NCBI GenBank assembly: GCA_014898425.1
Contig: RCSZ01000012.1
Location: 930,001-994,000 of the forward strand
From: Botryotinia globosa
Taxonomy: Eukaryota > Ascomycota > Leotiomycetes > Helotiales > Sclerotiniaceae
Reading direction: 5' to 3'
DNA length: 64,000 nucleotides
The notes beneath the pieces are model-generated. The model saw only the letters and a list, made by a program, of their open reading frames with translations, made no database searches and was not told where the DNA came from. Position numbers and translations under genes: made by a program. Numbering within the stretch: the first letter of the stretch is position 1; every line of letters starts with the position of its first letter. Positions 38,011 to 51,085 of the stretch are shown one piece after another.

Positions 38011-40497
38011 CTAGAAGATTTCGAGGTCATCGGGCCAATCTCCAGGTTCTTGGCTTGCTTGAGTGTGTTGCGGTCGGGTCTCGTTCGTCTTGAGCATCTC
38101 GCCACTAGGAAGTCGGACATGTTGAGGGATTCTGGGTATAGGAGGGACTCCGTAAAAAGCATGTGGTAGAATGGTTCCTTGGTCAGCACTATCAACCTTG
38201 GGTTCGTATTGTGAAGATGGAGCTCTTCTCGTCTTAGTATAGCTGAGAGAATCACCATCAGTATTGTCAGGAGGTGAATCTTTGGGAATTCTGAGTTTTA
38301 CAAGTATGCTTCTGGGTCTCTCGGTTCCACGGCCAGGAAGAGGTTGTCGGGCTGTTGACTTATGTGTACCATCAGAAACGACTCTCTTCTCGGGAGAAGA
38401 TGGCCCCGTGTAAGGACTCTTCTCATTGATAAACTTGCGATTTCGGCTACTTCTGACTTTCTTGAGAGGTTTGACATCAAGATCTGGACCAGATTCGTAA
38501 TCAGATTCAGATTCGGGTGTAGGTCTGAAAGCTTCGTCTGCGCTCTTCTTCTTCACTGTGCGAGATTGGTCGGCCTTTGCTTCGAAAGCATGCTCTTCAA
38601 TAAATGCTTGTTGTGAAAGAATACGTGAAGTTGTAGGCTTGACTTCAATCGCCATCTTGGCACCATTGACAGATCCGCCTCTAACGATCGTTTGGGCATT
38701 ATGGACATCAGACATTTCACTGTCAGACTCAGATTCGATGCTAGATAACACGTACTCTGATCCCTCCTCCGGTGCTATGATAGGAGGCTGGCTTGTTTGT
38801 ACAGGACGTATCTCGCTCGCCTTGAACAAATCGGTCGCCCCGGTCGAAATATGATCCATACTGTCTTGCGTAGTAATTGCTGTTCCAATGTTATAGAAAT
38901 TCTCATTATCATTGAAATTCGCTATAGGATTAACATAACCGCTCAAAAGTCTCTCGGATGGAAGGGTTGCCAAAGCACCGGGTACGAAACGCGCTCTACC
39001 AAATCGGTCAGCTGAAGGGGGGTGAGATTGCGATTGCTGTTGCTGATATGACTGCTGATACGATCGCTCTTGTTGGAAATCAGGAGGTTGGTAGATATGC
39101 TCATCAGGAAGTGGCTTTGCGAAAGTATCCGTTAATTGGCGACGAGCTTCTTCAAGCTTTGTCTCCAAATCACTGACACGCTTGACCAATTTCTGTTGTC
39201 TTTGAAACTCCTTTCTTGATGGAACCTTTCTTACAGATCGAGGATCTTCTGGAAAGGCAGGTCGCGACATCCACTCTCTACTCGTCATATTTCTAAGGTT
39301 CGACATTGATGGCGTCTTTCGGTGGAAAATACTTCGAGGAGTCGAAGCATCGACAGGGGCAGACATCTTAGAGCCGGGGCTGTCAATATAAAAGTCTTGA
39401 GTACTGGCATTGAGTCTACTCTGCCTCTTATCTCCCAAGGGCAAATTGTCTCGGGAATGATATTTGTCGTTCAATTCGACTCCAGAATCATGCTTAATTC
39501 GTGGTGTTTGATCCATAGAATGTCTGACAGCATTGAAGCCTGGCTGCTGAACAATTGCACGTTTTCGAAAGTAATTGTCTGTCTTCAATTCGTGGTACAT
39601 CTTTTCTGCCTTTTCCTTTTGTTCTCGTATCGCTCGTTGTTGGGGTGTTTCCTCCGGAACCTTTTGCGACTTTGAGAATATCTTCCAGTTGGACGGTTTG
39701 ATTGACGCTGCAATCTTACTACCGAATCGAAATATGGTTGATTGTCGAGAAGTATCGGAGTTACCTGCGAGTGAGGATTCTGCACCCATGGATAGGTTTG
39801 AATGTAGCATGAACCCGCGAGGCTTTGCCATCCTCCTACCTGGAGTCGTCTGGCCATTGTTCCCCATAAGCTCGTCCTCAATGTATCGCTCACGAAGCTC
39901 CTCTTCATGGTAAAGGTATGGTGTCGGTGGAAGTTTACTGACTTTATCATTCATACTACCTTCCATAAATCTCGAGGGACGAGATCTCTGGAGAGAAGGT
40001 CGACTAGGTTGGGGAGACGCGGTAGATCTTCGACTTCTTTGGCTTGTTCGACTTTGAGCGCGTGAAGAGACTCGAGACGGAGGGACAGCTGCCTCCTGTG
40101 GGACAGGCGCCGACGGCAGAGGCCAGTTTTCAGAGCGGTGACGCTTCTCGTCCGGATACTCCTCATCGTTATCGAAAGGAGGTCCCAGAAAACATCCACC
40201 TTCGCCATCGTTTCCTAGAATTGTCGGTCGGGCATTGCGATTACTGTACAATCTCTTCGAACCTTTCGAATCCGGTCTCGAGTCAATGGAATGCCTAGCG
40301 TCATCGAACGGACTCTCGCCCATGGGATGATCCATTGACTGGCGGCGGGGAGTCTGACAAATTAGAATCTTAGTGACTGTTATACCTCGATCCTTTTATT
40401 ATGATTTTTCTCGGGACTGGGGAAGGTGCATGTAATCAACTGAGTTTGAAATATGGATCTGGGGTTCTTGTTGAAAACTAACCTTGTAACTCGCCAT
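38011..40497 (-). CDS. Large basic, mostly disordered protein (785 aa), function not assigned
   Basis: Two exons: a five-codon first exon (40497-40483, MASYK) and 40353-38011, in phase. Rich in Ser, Arg, Pro and Asp/Glu. Visible parts: an Arg/Ser-rich stretch near residues 100-140 (SRVSSRAQSRTSQRSRRSTA); a conserved-looking core IAASIKPSNWKIFSKSQK followed by a charged helix QQRAIREQKEKAEKMYHELK (about residues 220-265); a predicted coiled coil (RQQKLVKRVSDLETKLEEAR, about 395-415); and basic clusters such as KPLKKVRSSRNRK that could be nuclear-localisation signals. I believe similar fungal proteins are annotated as putative nuclear RNA-binding proteins, but no RNA-binding fold is visible, so that label is not adopted. 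The tiny first exon is supported by a clean GTTAGT donor and a CAG acceptor. Confidence 0.8.
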
Positions 40498-42452
40498 TGC
40501 CAATCCTCAAGTACGGATGTTTAGCACGGTGACATTGACGCGCTCAAATGAAGGTGATTGCTTGTCGAATTCTACGCGGAAAGAGAGAGGAGACGGAGGA
40601 GGACGAGGACGAAGACGAGGACGAAAAGGGTCGCGAAGAAGAAAGAAGATCGAAAACGAGAGCTGAACTTGAGAGGGGAAAATAAAAGTGATCAAGATGA
40701 TTTTGAATATGCACCTCTATTTCCAGGTAGCTTGAATAGCGTATCAGAATGTCTTAAAAGTCTTCCCAGTCCTCGAGGGATTTCGCGCATTAATTGGAAT
40801 TTGATTCGGAGTGTTTCCTTTTTCTTGTTGATATCAACGTGCAGGTTGCATACAAAAAATGGGGAGTTATAAAATTAGTCTCACCGCTGCATGAACACGC
40901 AGGAAACACGTTGTTGGGTTGAGTCAAGAAGGGGAAGGTCGAGTGTAAGTTCGAGTTTTGGCTCTCCTTTGAGTAGAAAGTAAACCAAAAAAAGTGAGTG
41001 GCTAAGGTTAAGCTTAGGAGGTAGCTGGAGGTACCTGTACTTTGTAAGTTGTAACCTGGTAACCTGGTAACCTGGTAACCTGGTAACCTAGGCAATTTAT
41101 TCTCATGTCAATAGACCGAAGAACCGTTGCCAAGAAATTAGTTTATACACAATTACATATGGGTATGTACACGCGGGCGATCCCAGCCATTCAATTCTAC
41201 GCGCTTGAAGTTATACATTGATACTATCCATTGAGATACTTGGGCAATCAATCCATGGATGAGTAGGAACATAACTTTGATTGCGAATTTAAGCATTTCT
41301 TCTGCAGTTTTATTCACTCATTATTATCATTACACTGCTGTTAGCTGTTAGCTCGCTCTTATTAGCGATTAGCTCTTCTTATTAGCTATTAGTCGCTAGC
41401 CGTGAGTTGTTACTGCTACCTTCTAGCTGCTATCGACATATCACCTGTCAATCATTAACTTTGACCTATCAGCTATCCTTTCAGGGTCACAAACGTGCAC
41501 ACACAGTGTCAATACTGTCATGCGTTAGATGGATACATCTTTAGTCTCTTAGAGCATGTCCAAATCTAACCCTAATAGCTCATACCCACCACCAAATAGC
41601 TGTTTTCCACGTTGTCAATTTCCTCGATGATCTCATGCAGGCCATTGTTTATATGCCTAAGTGTGCATGTCGAGCATTAGTTTATTAGTAGCCGTAATAT
41701 GTACATTGTACCTGCATCGTATCTACAGTAACGGCTTCAACCCTGAAATCCATGGGGCCAGCTCATCTGTGGTCCGGAAAACCTGGAGGCGAGGGGGTGA
41801 ATTCCCTCCTGTACCCTTAAATGAGAAGATAGTTATGACTTACATTCACAGATTCTAGAATAATTGACCATATTTACTGTACTTTTCATTGTGTAGAGCT
41901 GTCCAATTTTAATCTTTTCATTTCACATAGGTAGGTAGGTAGGTATTCATCTCTATGCAATCCCATCCCATTCCGTTCTGTTCCATCCACCTCATTCAAA
42001 AAAGGAGTCTGCTTCTCTCATCTCTATTTTCAAGTCCATAAATTACAGAATTGTTATCTCAGCCCGCCACAACCTCTCGTCTCATTCATCCAATGCAAAT
42101 TTCCTGCATGTGCTCAATGTACCAACAAAAGAAATACAATGGTATCAGAAAGTCAGTGCTTTCCACCATCTAGATATCATAAGGAGAAGTGCCATGTATG
42201 CTTTTCCAGAAGCGTAAGAAAATACGTGTAAACAACAACATCGCGAATCGTATAAAAAACGAGGTGTAAAAATTTCGAGGTATATATATACCCATCAAAT
42301 TGGTATCGTAAAAATCAGCTTCAGAATCGTATTTTGAAAAAAACGGTGTAAAAAAAGTTCAAAGACGTGTAGAGAAAAAGTCAATCAGAGGCCTTTTCTA
42401 AAAAAAATATCGTGACTGACGCTGTTGCTGAAAAATTTAAGCTTGGTGCAGT
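40498..42452. other. Intergenic: promoter of the 785-aa gene and 3' region of veA
   Basis: About five units of the 8-bp AACCTGGT repeat lie at 41051-41090, and a degenerate TTAGCT/TTAGCGATTAGCT cluster at 41338-41405. (GTAG)n at 41931-41945. A GA-rich stretch at 40575-40680, just upstream of the start, has many AGAAGA/GACGAGGA units. No supported gene. Confidence 0.55.
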
Positions 42453-44305
42453 TTAGTTGAGTCCGGGGGCGGGTTTCTGGTGAATGTTGCCATCTGCTCG
42501 TCTATAAATCATCTGCAGTCTGCGGCTTTCCTCCTCCTCGTCTTCTGCAGAAATAGCACTTGGTCGTCTACCATTGTATAATGATTCAGTAGGAGTACTG
42601 AAAACATCATTGAAGCTTCTCTTATTACTCGATTTTGGTGGCTCGGCCTCGATGGGAGCATACTGACTGTAAGACCCAGATCTCTCCAACTTGTTATAGT
42701 TGTGGCTTGATATTGGCGCCGAGTTTTGCGACCCGCGTGAAATAGTCGTTACCGAAGCAAGAGGAGACATGGCTGCGGACTGCTCACCTCTCAGTGGTGC
42801 GAGAGCGACAGAATCCTGATAGCTGGTTGAGTATGCAGAAGGAGGATTGCGGCTATAAGGAGGCTCCATTGATTGTTGACTATAAGCTGGATTCTGAGCA
42901 GCAGGGGCGATGGGTTGAGGGCCTTGGGGTGCAGCAGGGATTTGATATCCAAAGGACATTCTTCGGTAGTCTTGTTCATACGATTGCTGTTGAGGAGGAT
43001 TTGTGGAAGGACGGAATTGGCTGTATGAAGATCGCCTCTCATCAAATTTAGTAGGTGCAGGAGGTGGACCTTGGGGAGGTTGCTGACGAAATTGTGCCGA
43101 TGGGCCTTGATTAGGATGACTCGCTGACACTAGCTGTGGATAGGATGAGGGTGGAGGCGGAGGTGGATGTGGAGGTTGGATACTCGGAGCAGCGGCATAG
43201 CCAGGTCCATTCGGGATCCAGCCAAGCTGGGGACCAACAGGAAGAGCGGAGTTGGGTGTCGATGGAGATATTGAAGGCGTACGAAATGGGGTAGTTACAA
43301 CAGGCGAATGATATGGTGAGATTTCCCCTGATCCACGCCTCTGTTGTGGATCCTCATGAACGCTTGCACTCAGAGCTCTTTGCCTCGCAGCTTGGATGGC
43401 GTAATCAAATGGTGGAGATATAGCTCTTCCCTGTTGATATTCATCCTCTTTTTCACCAAAGTCACCTCCAGGCTTTGTATCCCTTCTTCTCATCCTCACG
43501 TCACGTCTAATACGAACACGGCAACCCTGTTCCGCAACAGTTCTGCTCAAATCAGTGCTTTCGGAAAGGCCAGGGAATTTCTTTGCGCTGTACACAGTGA
43601 ATTGATCAGATTTGAGTTCCATGCGCCAATCAAAAGACGATTCGGCAGCGGCCGCAGCACTCGACATCTTTCGCATGCTTGGGTCGTTCGAAGGTTCGAT
43701 GTCGGTATCCTTCTCCTCTTTTGTTTCCTCGTAGAGATTGAAGCTCAACTTGTATTGGCCCTCGTGTCGAACAGATAAATCAGGGAAGATGAAATATCCA
43801 GCTTCATTGGGTCTGTCCAAGTAGGCCATTCCAGACACTGGCATGCCCGTCAAAACGGGTGCTTGAGGAGCCGAAGATTGTACACGACCTTGAGCAATAT
43901 TCCGAGCTACCTCCAAAGTTGCGAAGAGGAAGAAGTTTGCATTGTAGTGGAATGTTATCTCCTTCTCTTGTCGTGGATCGGTTTCATCGTAAATGCGAAG
44001 TTGAACGACGGGAGGAGGGTCGACTGGACGTCGATCGGCAGATGCTAAGAACGATATTAGTCTCCGCAACAATTATTTGGCCCCTTCACTGAAAGAAAGC
44101 CCGACGTACATTTTGCTCCCGAGCCACATGCTCTCGCACGCTCAGGTTGTTGAATCACAGTCAACGTATATTTCAGTTTCCTCCCGCCTTTGGTCGTCCT
44201 CGTAATCATCTCAGGCATGCTTTTGGGACCTATAGACGCAGCCATATTGGAGTCCACACTCCCTCTAAAATGATTTGAAGCGATAGAAATGTTTCGTTCA
44301 GCCAT
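42453..44305 (-). CDS. veA: Velvet complex regulator VeA
   Basis: Velvet-family global regulator that, with VelB and the methyltransferase LaeA, links light to development and secondary metabolism; in Botrytis and relatives it also affects virulence and acid production. Exons 44305-44110 and 44044-42453 give 595 residues. The junction restores the invariant GSGAKSSADRRPVDPPP. The velvet domain covers about residues 35-240, with KLKYTLTVIQQPERARACG, VQLRIYDETDP, FFLFATLEVARN, YFIFPDLSVRHEGQYKLSFN and KKFPGLSESTDLSRTVAEQG. A Pro/Gln-rich disordered region follows, and the end has the conserved RRLQMIYRRADGNIHQKPAPGLN-like tail seen in VeA but not in VelB or VosA. The single intron within the early velvet domain is also seen in other veA genes. 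The VeA assignment (over VelB) rests on the N-terminal QQPERARACG.GAKSSADRRPVDPPP block and this tail. Confidence 0.95.
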
Positions 44306-47300
44306 TGGTGCCGGCTTTCAACAAAATTATGATATATACTATATTCTCGTCGTTAGCCTTGAGCCATTAAGCTTCCAGTGACCGGGAAGTTAATTCTTGG
44401 TCCCGACACCCAGTTTAATGGGTACATTATCGGAAGGTTAAAGTAAGGAAGCGACCATGCGTTATCGAGTCAGATGCGTACCTAGATATGTATGTTTCAA
44501 ACTCCTGCGATATTTATGAGGCTTGAATTAATCGTAAGAACTGTTGTAACTTCAGAAATTACCAGATGAAAGAAAGAATTGTTTTTTCTCAAATGGTTTC
44601 TATTTGGAAGGGATGTTGAGATCGGAATGGCCGTGTTAGTGGTTGGCTACTATTCAACATAAGCTAGAAAGCTTAGGGACGCTTAGGTTGGTAGGATGGT
44701 GAGGATGGTAATCTGCTGCCAGTGTTCCCGATGGAATATTACTGGAGTGTCTTCCCGCTGATTCGACACGGAGTGTAGGTATAATGATAGAGAAGTATAT
44801 CGACAAAGATGTTCTGTGTTTTCTGGCTGCCTCTGCTCGATCACTTCATACCATTGCCTGCCTATGGAGTCGTCGACGAGTGAGAGATGTCGAGTGAAGT
44901 CGAGTGGTGTCAAGTTTTCGAGGACGAAGAAAGAGATACAGCAGTTGAGAATTAACTACCTATCTACTGCACGACAAAGATAATAGTAAGGAATTGCTGG
45001 GCAATCCCAATCACAATCCTAGCCCGTTCGAGTTCCACTTCCAGTTCCAGTCGCTATTATTCCCAGTCCACAAGCAGGGCCCATTAATCAATCGAAAGGG
45101 AGGAGAAAAGCTGTGCCCTGTTGCTTGTACGATCCCCAGCAATTTTAGTTCATTTATTAGCACCAGAGAGTCAGAGACCAATCCAAAGGGCCCGAGTGTA
45201 TTCCAGTCTGCCACTACCACAGTCTACCAGAGCATTGAGGGATCTTGGAAGTGATCTTGGTTGCCCGCTTTTAGCGTGGTAATGTAATGTAAATTGTAAT
45301 ACACACTCACCTGGGCAGTCAGTAATACATACACACAGCACTATACTATGTAGGACTCTCCAAATAAAGCGCTTTCAAAGGTGGTGTTCAGCAGAAGGGA
45401 AAGGCTGGCTCGCTGGAACGTAAAATGACTGGATGACAAGCTCCCAATGGCGCACATATCGATACATACTCGTGCTCTGTCTCTACAAATACTTCGTACA
45501 TACACATACATACATACATACATACATACTTCAACTCCATCTCAATGTAACCTTGCCTGGATCCTATTGCACCAATCCAGGGAAGAGGAAAATGACTGGA
45601 ATTCGACCAAGCATGCATTTGACAGGGGACGTGACAGCTCGACAGGCTGGACGACAGGGCTTAAGTCGTTTGGGCTCTCCAATGCTCATTCCGTTACCCA
45701 GCCCGAAGGTAGGTAGTTCGTTCCCTGGTACGTCTGGCCATACATTCTTTCCTCTGCAATGCGACGTACACCATACTACCATGCCCGTGAATCAAAAGCA
45801 GTAATGAAAGACATTGCTATATAAAAAGAGCATGTGCACCTTTCCCTCTCTCTGCAGATACGGATACAAAGTCATTCCGTCTTTCTTGCATTGGTCTCGT
45901 TCGTATCTTCAACCTTCAACAGCACAATTTTCGTATGTTTGGGTATGAAACTTCCTGTCTTTCCAAAATCTCCTTCCTTTTTCGCCCACTCCAGCATTTT
46001 TTGTCTCAGCCGAGATCGATGTTCATTGGTTTGATGATGCGAGTAGCGTAGATTTGGTGGTGCGGGTATTTAGATTGACGGCTACACGGCCTGGTCAATG
46101 GTCAGCGAATCCACTATGTCAAACCTTGTTAGAAGATAGGAAATCTGGTTGACGGTAATAATAATAACACCCCCATAACAATTCTGACAATCTCAGCGGC
46201 GGATGCTGCAGCTGTGGGAACAAAAGACCAGGGAAATATTGCCCAAAATAAGTTGAGGAGAATGAAGGGGTATCGCATAAGCCGTGCATCAATATCTCGT
46301 CTAAACCTCTGCATTTCTTGGGAAACGTTTAAATCTCGAAGCATTTCCGATTAGTTTGCTCCCGGAGTGTCAAACGATTAAGCTTTCATGCAAAGGGAGA
46401 TAGAGTTCAGCAATCTTTTATTTTTCTTTCTACGATACAGGAGTGCTCGTTGATTATTCGAAGATTAGCCTCAATTCAGTGTGCTGCCGAGTTTCGATTG
46501 ATGGGTGATAAGTAGCATGAGATGAGCAGATCCTTCAGCTGCTTTGAACGAGTACAATACTCTCCAAGTCTCTGAGTCCAATTAATCGCGAAGTATGTAT
46601 GTATGCATTTGCTTCTCTCCAAAAGTTACAATCCAACTTCTCTGTACCATAGAACTCCGTGAGATCTTGAGTCATTCATTTGAGAGCCTACTGTTCCTCA
46701 CTGGCGCCCCTAGCCCGGGTAAATCAAATATGTATGTAGGACTAAAGTAGTCATCATACGATTAGCTACGCGGGAGGCTAGTCTCGAAAAGAAGTCGCAT
46801 GCCACGGACATGTACCCCGATCGAGGTATTCAGGAATCCACGGGACAAAAATCCGGAACCTACTTTACTCGAACCGGTATTATTCGTCTCCCTTCCGCTG
46901 GCGTCACCAATCTTCTATGCCCCGCCCGGGCAATGACCTCCCTGAATCCGACCAAATGAATAGATATTTAAATTGACTGGATTACGATAATTGCGATGAA
47001 TACCCGTAATGAATCCTTTGATCATTCAGATGTTATGATCACCACTCAGCTTTTCAAAGATGTGCATGTAGAAGCTCAATCTAATCTGCAAATAATGCTT
47101 GTGTGTGTGATATACGAAGTAGTCTCTTGCTTAGTCCTCCGCAATAGCCACCGACTCCGAAGTCTGTCTAAACCAGAACTCGCCTGGACGAGTACTAGAG
47201 TAGGCTTCGGGTCCTTGAATTCCAGTCGTTTGGTAAATTAGATGTGCCGAATCCTGATGCTGATCAACATTGGCCAGCACTTGCGATACCCTACTACCTA

Positions 47301-50272
47301 CCTAGGTACGCTTAACTACCTACCTACATCACATCAGGATCACGGAGGCTATCGGCTCTCTGGTTTTCTCACATTTGTATCGTGCCGAAGAGGTCGCGGA
47401 CAATTAGCTACGAAGTGAGTATCTGTAACTATTCCCATGTTATCGCGTGTGTGGGGGATCAAAAGGAAAGAAAGTAAAGAGAAACAAACTATTTGATCCA
47501 TGTTCCATTTCCATTGATCTGGGAAGAAATTAATGGCTTGACCACCCAATGGTCTGAGAAAAAGGAATCTACGGAGTTACTTGGTGTTTCATGGATGAAG
47601 GATCTTTCTTAATCAGTAATAAAGACGGGCAAAGAGGTTGGGGTAATACAAGCGTGACAATCTATACAACCATTTAATAAAAATGCAAGCAAGATTTATT
47701 ATTGCCAGTACAAAGTAGAAATATATTCTATAATATACGCTTACTAATAATTGCAGTCCTGCACTTTACCCGATATAGACCCGACTCGAATGTACGGAAC
47801 AGATTTTTCAATCACATCACATTACATCACATCACAATCAAATCAAATCGAATCGAATCAAATAAAATATCAATTAATAGCCAATTATCTAATTTCTTAC
47901 TCTCCATTTCTCGACTCGACTCAAAAAAGATGCTTGCCAACATGTGCTGCGATATTGAACTTATCTTATTGGATTTCTTCCCTTGAGATTCAAGCCTCGT
48001 TCAGAAGCTGGCAAGGCATGGCATCCTAACTGCCGGCCAACCCATCATCGGAACCTGTCAACGCAGTGCAGAAATTTTCTTTGGGATGTTGGATCACATT
48101 CCAGTCCTACCTCGTTACCAAAATAATGCACGTTCATTCCATTGGTTCATATTCTGGAAACCGCAGCAGAGCAGGTAACACGCCACAATGGACCATCCAC
48201 CATGGTGGTGGGAAACTGTCTCGGGAGCTTTTCTTTTTGTGCAGTGTGCGAGAGGCTTGATCCTCCAATAACGTAAGGATGAAAGCGCCTGGCCCGCTTC
48301 TGTTGCATGCATACGAGACCGGGGTCCCCAAATATATCATAGCAGTCCGTCTCGCTTTTGGATGAACGCCACTCAAATGCATATCACGAGTGGCACAATT
48401 ATCTTTCTTTGCATGTTGGTGTGGTAGTATCGAGCCAGAAGCTGGCTTTGTGGGCGCAGTCTGTGCGACTCATCGTCTTTTTGGTCGGCCGGTAAAAGTT
48501 TCCAGCATGACCCATTCATTGATCAATATCATCACAAAACCCTAGTCGCAGATTGCACGGTGGTTCAGATCTAACCAAGATCGCCAACTGCCGTTCTCGT
48601 CATTTACCATCATCCATATACTGCTCATCTGATTTGCTTCGCGTGCCCTGGGTCAACTGTATTGTTCACAGGGCTGCATTATTCTTGATGGTATTTGGGA
48701 AATCCATGTATCTTATCACCAAATATTATATGTTTATATCGATTCAATAACTTAATTTCGTTCTGAAAGGTCTATCCCTCGAAGTGAGAATAGCGAATCA
48801 AGCAAGCTTACCAATTATCAATATGGCCTGACGAGATTCAATGTTTTGTTGAAACTGCTAAGCGCCTTTTATCTATGTATGATGGGCTTACCAGCTGCTC
48901 GAAATGTCAAGTTGGTAGCCATGGTACGTCTTTAGTACTTCCATAAGCGTCACATATCGTACGTTTATAATACAATTGAGTTTCACAAGTACCGACTGTG
49001 CCACCAACAGATGATTGGCATTGAAGCCGAGTTCTTGTTGACACGTTGGAACTACCAAAGAACGTGCCGTATCATTTGACTCTTTCATTCCTCTTAATTT
49101 ACATCCTTTCCATCTAACTAGGGAGAATGAGCTCTGTCAGATTTTTTTTCAAGAAAAAAAAATCTTGTTTTTTCCACGTTCATCATGCCTACTTCCGTCG
49201 GACTTGAGAGGAAAGTTTTGATCCCATACCTGTGGAAATGCAAAGCAAGCCATTTCCAACCTGCTTTGCTGTATCTACCCGCCTATCTATATCTCAATAT
49301 TCCACTTGCATATTCATGCTAACCTCAGCTAACCTCAGCTAACCTCCACCCATTGAATTCCAGCATTGAAACCGTCTTGTTAAGCACCTCATTCCATGTC
49401 CATGTTGGACTTCTACCCCTCTTACTTCAATCACATCAGACCACTTTATTTCTCAGTAAGAAAGATACCTGTTTGGCGAGAATTTGAAAGTTAGGATCTT
49501 CGAAACGCAATACTGAGAATCGTCATCCGAACTGGAAAGGATGTCATATCAATCTCGGCCACAGTATTTCGGGAAATTTTGGAGCAGCCACCCGTGAGTT
49601 TTCAGGCTCGGTTCGTGTGGTCAGGAACCACACGGCTAGTCGCTGCTGATACTATGGGCACAACGTGATTGTCACTGACACTTTGGTTGGTGCACAAGTG
49701 ACCGGATAAGTGAAAGGCAATATTTAGTGCTGTTTGCCTCTTTCATCATCGTCTAGGAATGGCTAAAACGAGGGTGATCACGATCCTTATCAAGAAGTGG
49801 TTACAGACAAGAGACACTGCAGACATTCCGATGTTTTACTGTTTTGGTTCAACTCGGGTGTTGAAGCCGAACTATCGCTTGTGTTCAGTGTTCTATGAGG
49901 ATTAAATCCGAATGTTCACGCTGCAATCGTTTAGTCTTGATTATAAAAGCCCCGGGCGAAAAATTTCAATGACACCGGTAAGATTCTCATCCCTATACTG
50001 CAAGAAGGTCCTCTGCAAGTTTAATATTGTCATTTCCTAATGATATTCTCAAGACTGGTTACAATGTCATAATAGCACGTAAGTTGAGGTGACTAACCAC
50101 TTCATACTCCAGAAGATTCATTGATGGGGTCTCCTCTAAGCCAAAGATTTGTATTATATTTATATCGCTATGGATTCCCCTCCGTGAACCGTAAAACTCC
50201 TTTGCCTTCATCATTAGATACAGTCATTTCTCATCCCTTGCCTCGAGCAAGTTACTACAGCAATATTCTCAT
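44306..50272. other. 6-kb gene-poor spacer upstream of veA
   Basis: No convincing gene. The part next to veA should be its promoter. Simple repeats: CATA units at 45500-45530, CTACCTACCTAGGTA at 47291-47305 and ACTACCTACCTAC at 47314-47327, ATCACATCACATTACATC-type at 47814-47840, and two to three AACCTCAGCT units at 49320-49345. A plausible tiny ORF is listed separately. Such length before veA may accommodate a complex promoter or leader. Confidence 0.5.
46129..46344 (-). CDS. Candidate small membrane protein, 71 aa
   Basis: Minus-strand frame with a charged N-terminus (MLRDLNVSQEMQRFRRDID), then RYPFILLNLFWAIFPWSFV and AEIVRIVMGVLLLL, two possible membrane helices. No homologue recognised. 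The pattern is more protein-like than neighbouring frames, but a 71-codon ORF can occur by chance. Confidence 0.25.
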   Translation of the reverse strand: MLRDLNVSQEMQRFRRDIDARLMRYPFILLNLFWAIFPWSFVPTAAASAAEIVRIVMGVLLLLPSTRFPIF

Positions 50273-51085
50273 TCAACTTTCACCGCCACCCATTTCTCTC
50301 TTCATTGCCTGCCTGACCATATTCCCACAAAGTTTTGCCGTCGGATTCGCACTCACTGCTAGTGCCTTTGCAATCTCACTACCATATCTTCCACCTGTCA
50401 TGAAATCTCTTGATGCTGCCTCTTCAAATTCCATCGTCTTCCACTTCGCCTCCCTTCTCCGCTCATCAATTCTGACACTCGATTCAGGATCAGAAGAAAG
50501 CTGTTTAGCTGATAGATGATATAAAGCACCTCGTTGCGTTAAAGCTTGCGAGAGTGTCTTTGCTGCTTGAGGAGATATTGATGCCCAAGGCGTCTTTGGA
50601 GCCAACAGTGAAATTGCTTTATCAAGATCGGATAAGGTGTTGAATGATGCAAGTTTTATGGTAGGTTCAGATGCTTCTGTATCCAAAGGCTCGTTTACAT
50701 CACTTCCAGATCCTTTGCTAGAGGATCTCTTCACCAACATCAAATCGCCATACATTCGCCGTAATGCTTGTGCTCTATTGTTCCTCGCACTGCCATAATT
50801 AGGATATTCCTCAATCAAATCATTCAAGCTCTGAAGGCAAGCGTGATATTGAGATAAAGGCAAAGGTCCAGCAAGAGGCTTTAACCCGGCCATCTGAAGC
50901 TCTACATCTTGCATCGAGAGAATGATATCTCGTTCTCGTTGTACAATTTCTTGATATGTAGAAAGATCGATGATATGCGGGTCTTTGGGAAGCGAATCAT
51001 CGATAAGGAGGGGATTCGAAGGACCCGACTCAGGATCCTTTATTTTCTCGAGAACTTCGAGGTCGTGTCTGGTAAGTGTTGTCAT
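50273..51085 (-). CDS. TTC36-like tetratricopeptide-repeat protein
   Basis: Intronless, 270 residues, similar to animal TTC36 (tetratricopeptide repeat protein 36). Order: N-terminal LTRHDLEVLEKIKDPESGP; LSQYHACLQSLNDLIEEYPNYG (about residues 78-100), then SARNNRAQALRRMYGDL, a TPR-like helix pair; LASFNTLSDLDKAISLLAPK (about 145-165); AAKTLSQALTQRGALYHLSA (about 175-195); WKTMEFEEAASRDFMTGGRYGSEIA; and NPTAKLCGNMVRQAM, the conserved TTC36 C-terminal block. TPR folds bind protein partners. It is transcribed divergently from the HPPD gene 718 bp away; mammalian TTC36 has been reported to bind and stabilise HPD, so the pairing is suggestive. Family assignment is from remembered motifs. Confidence 0.85.
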   Translation of the reverse strand: MTTLTRHDLEVLEKIKDPESGPSNPLLIDDSLPKDPHIIDLSTYQEIVQRERDIILSMQDVELQMAGLKPLAGPLPLSQYHACLQSLNDLIEEYPNYGSARNNRAQALRRMYGDLMLVKRSSSKGSGSDVNEPLDTEASEPTIKLASFNTLSDLDKAISLLAPKTPWASISPQAAKTLSQALTQRGALYHLSAKQLSSDPESSVRIDERRREAKWKTMEFEEAASRDFMTGGRYGSEIAKALAVSANPTAKLCGNMVRQAMKREMGGGES

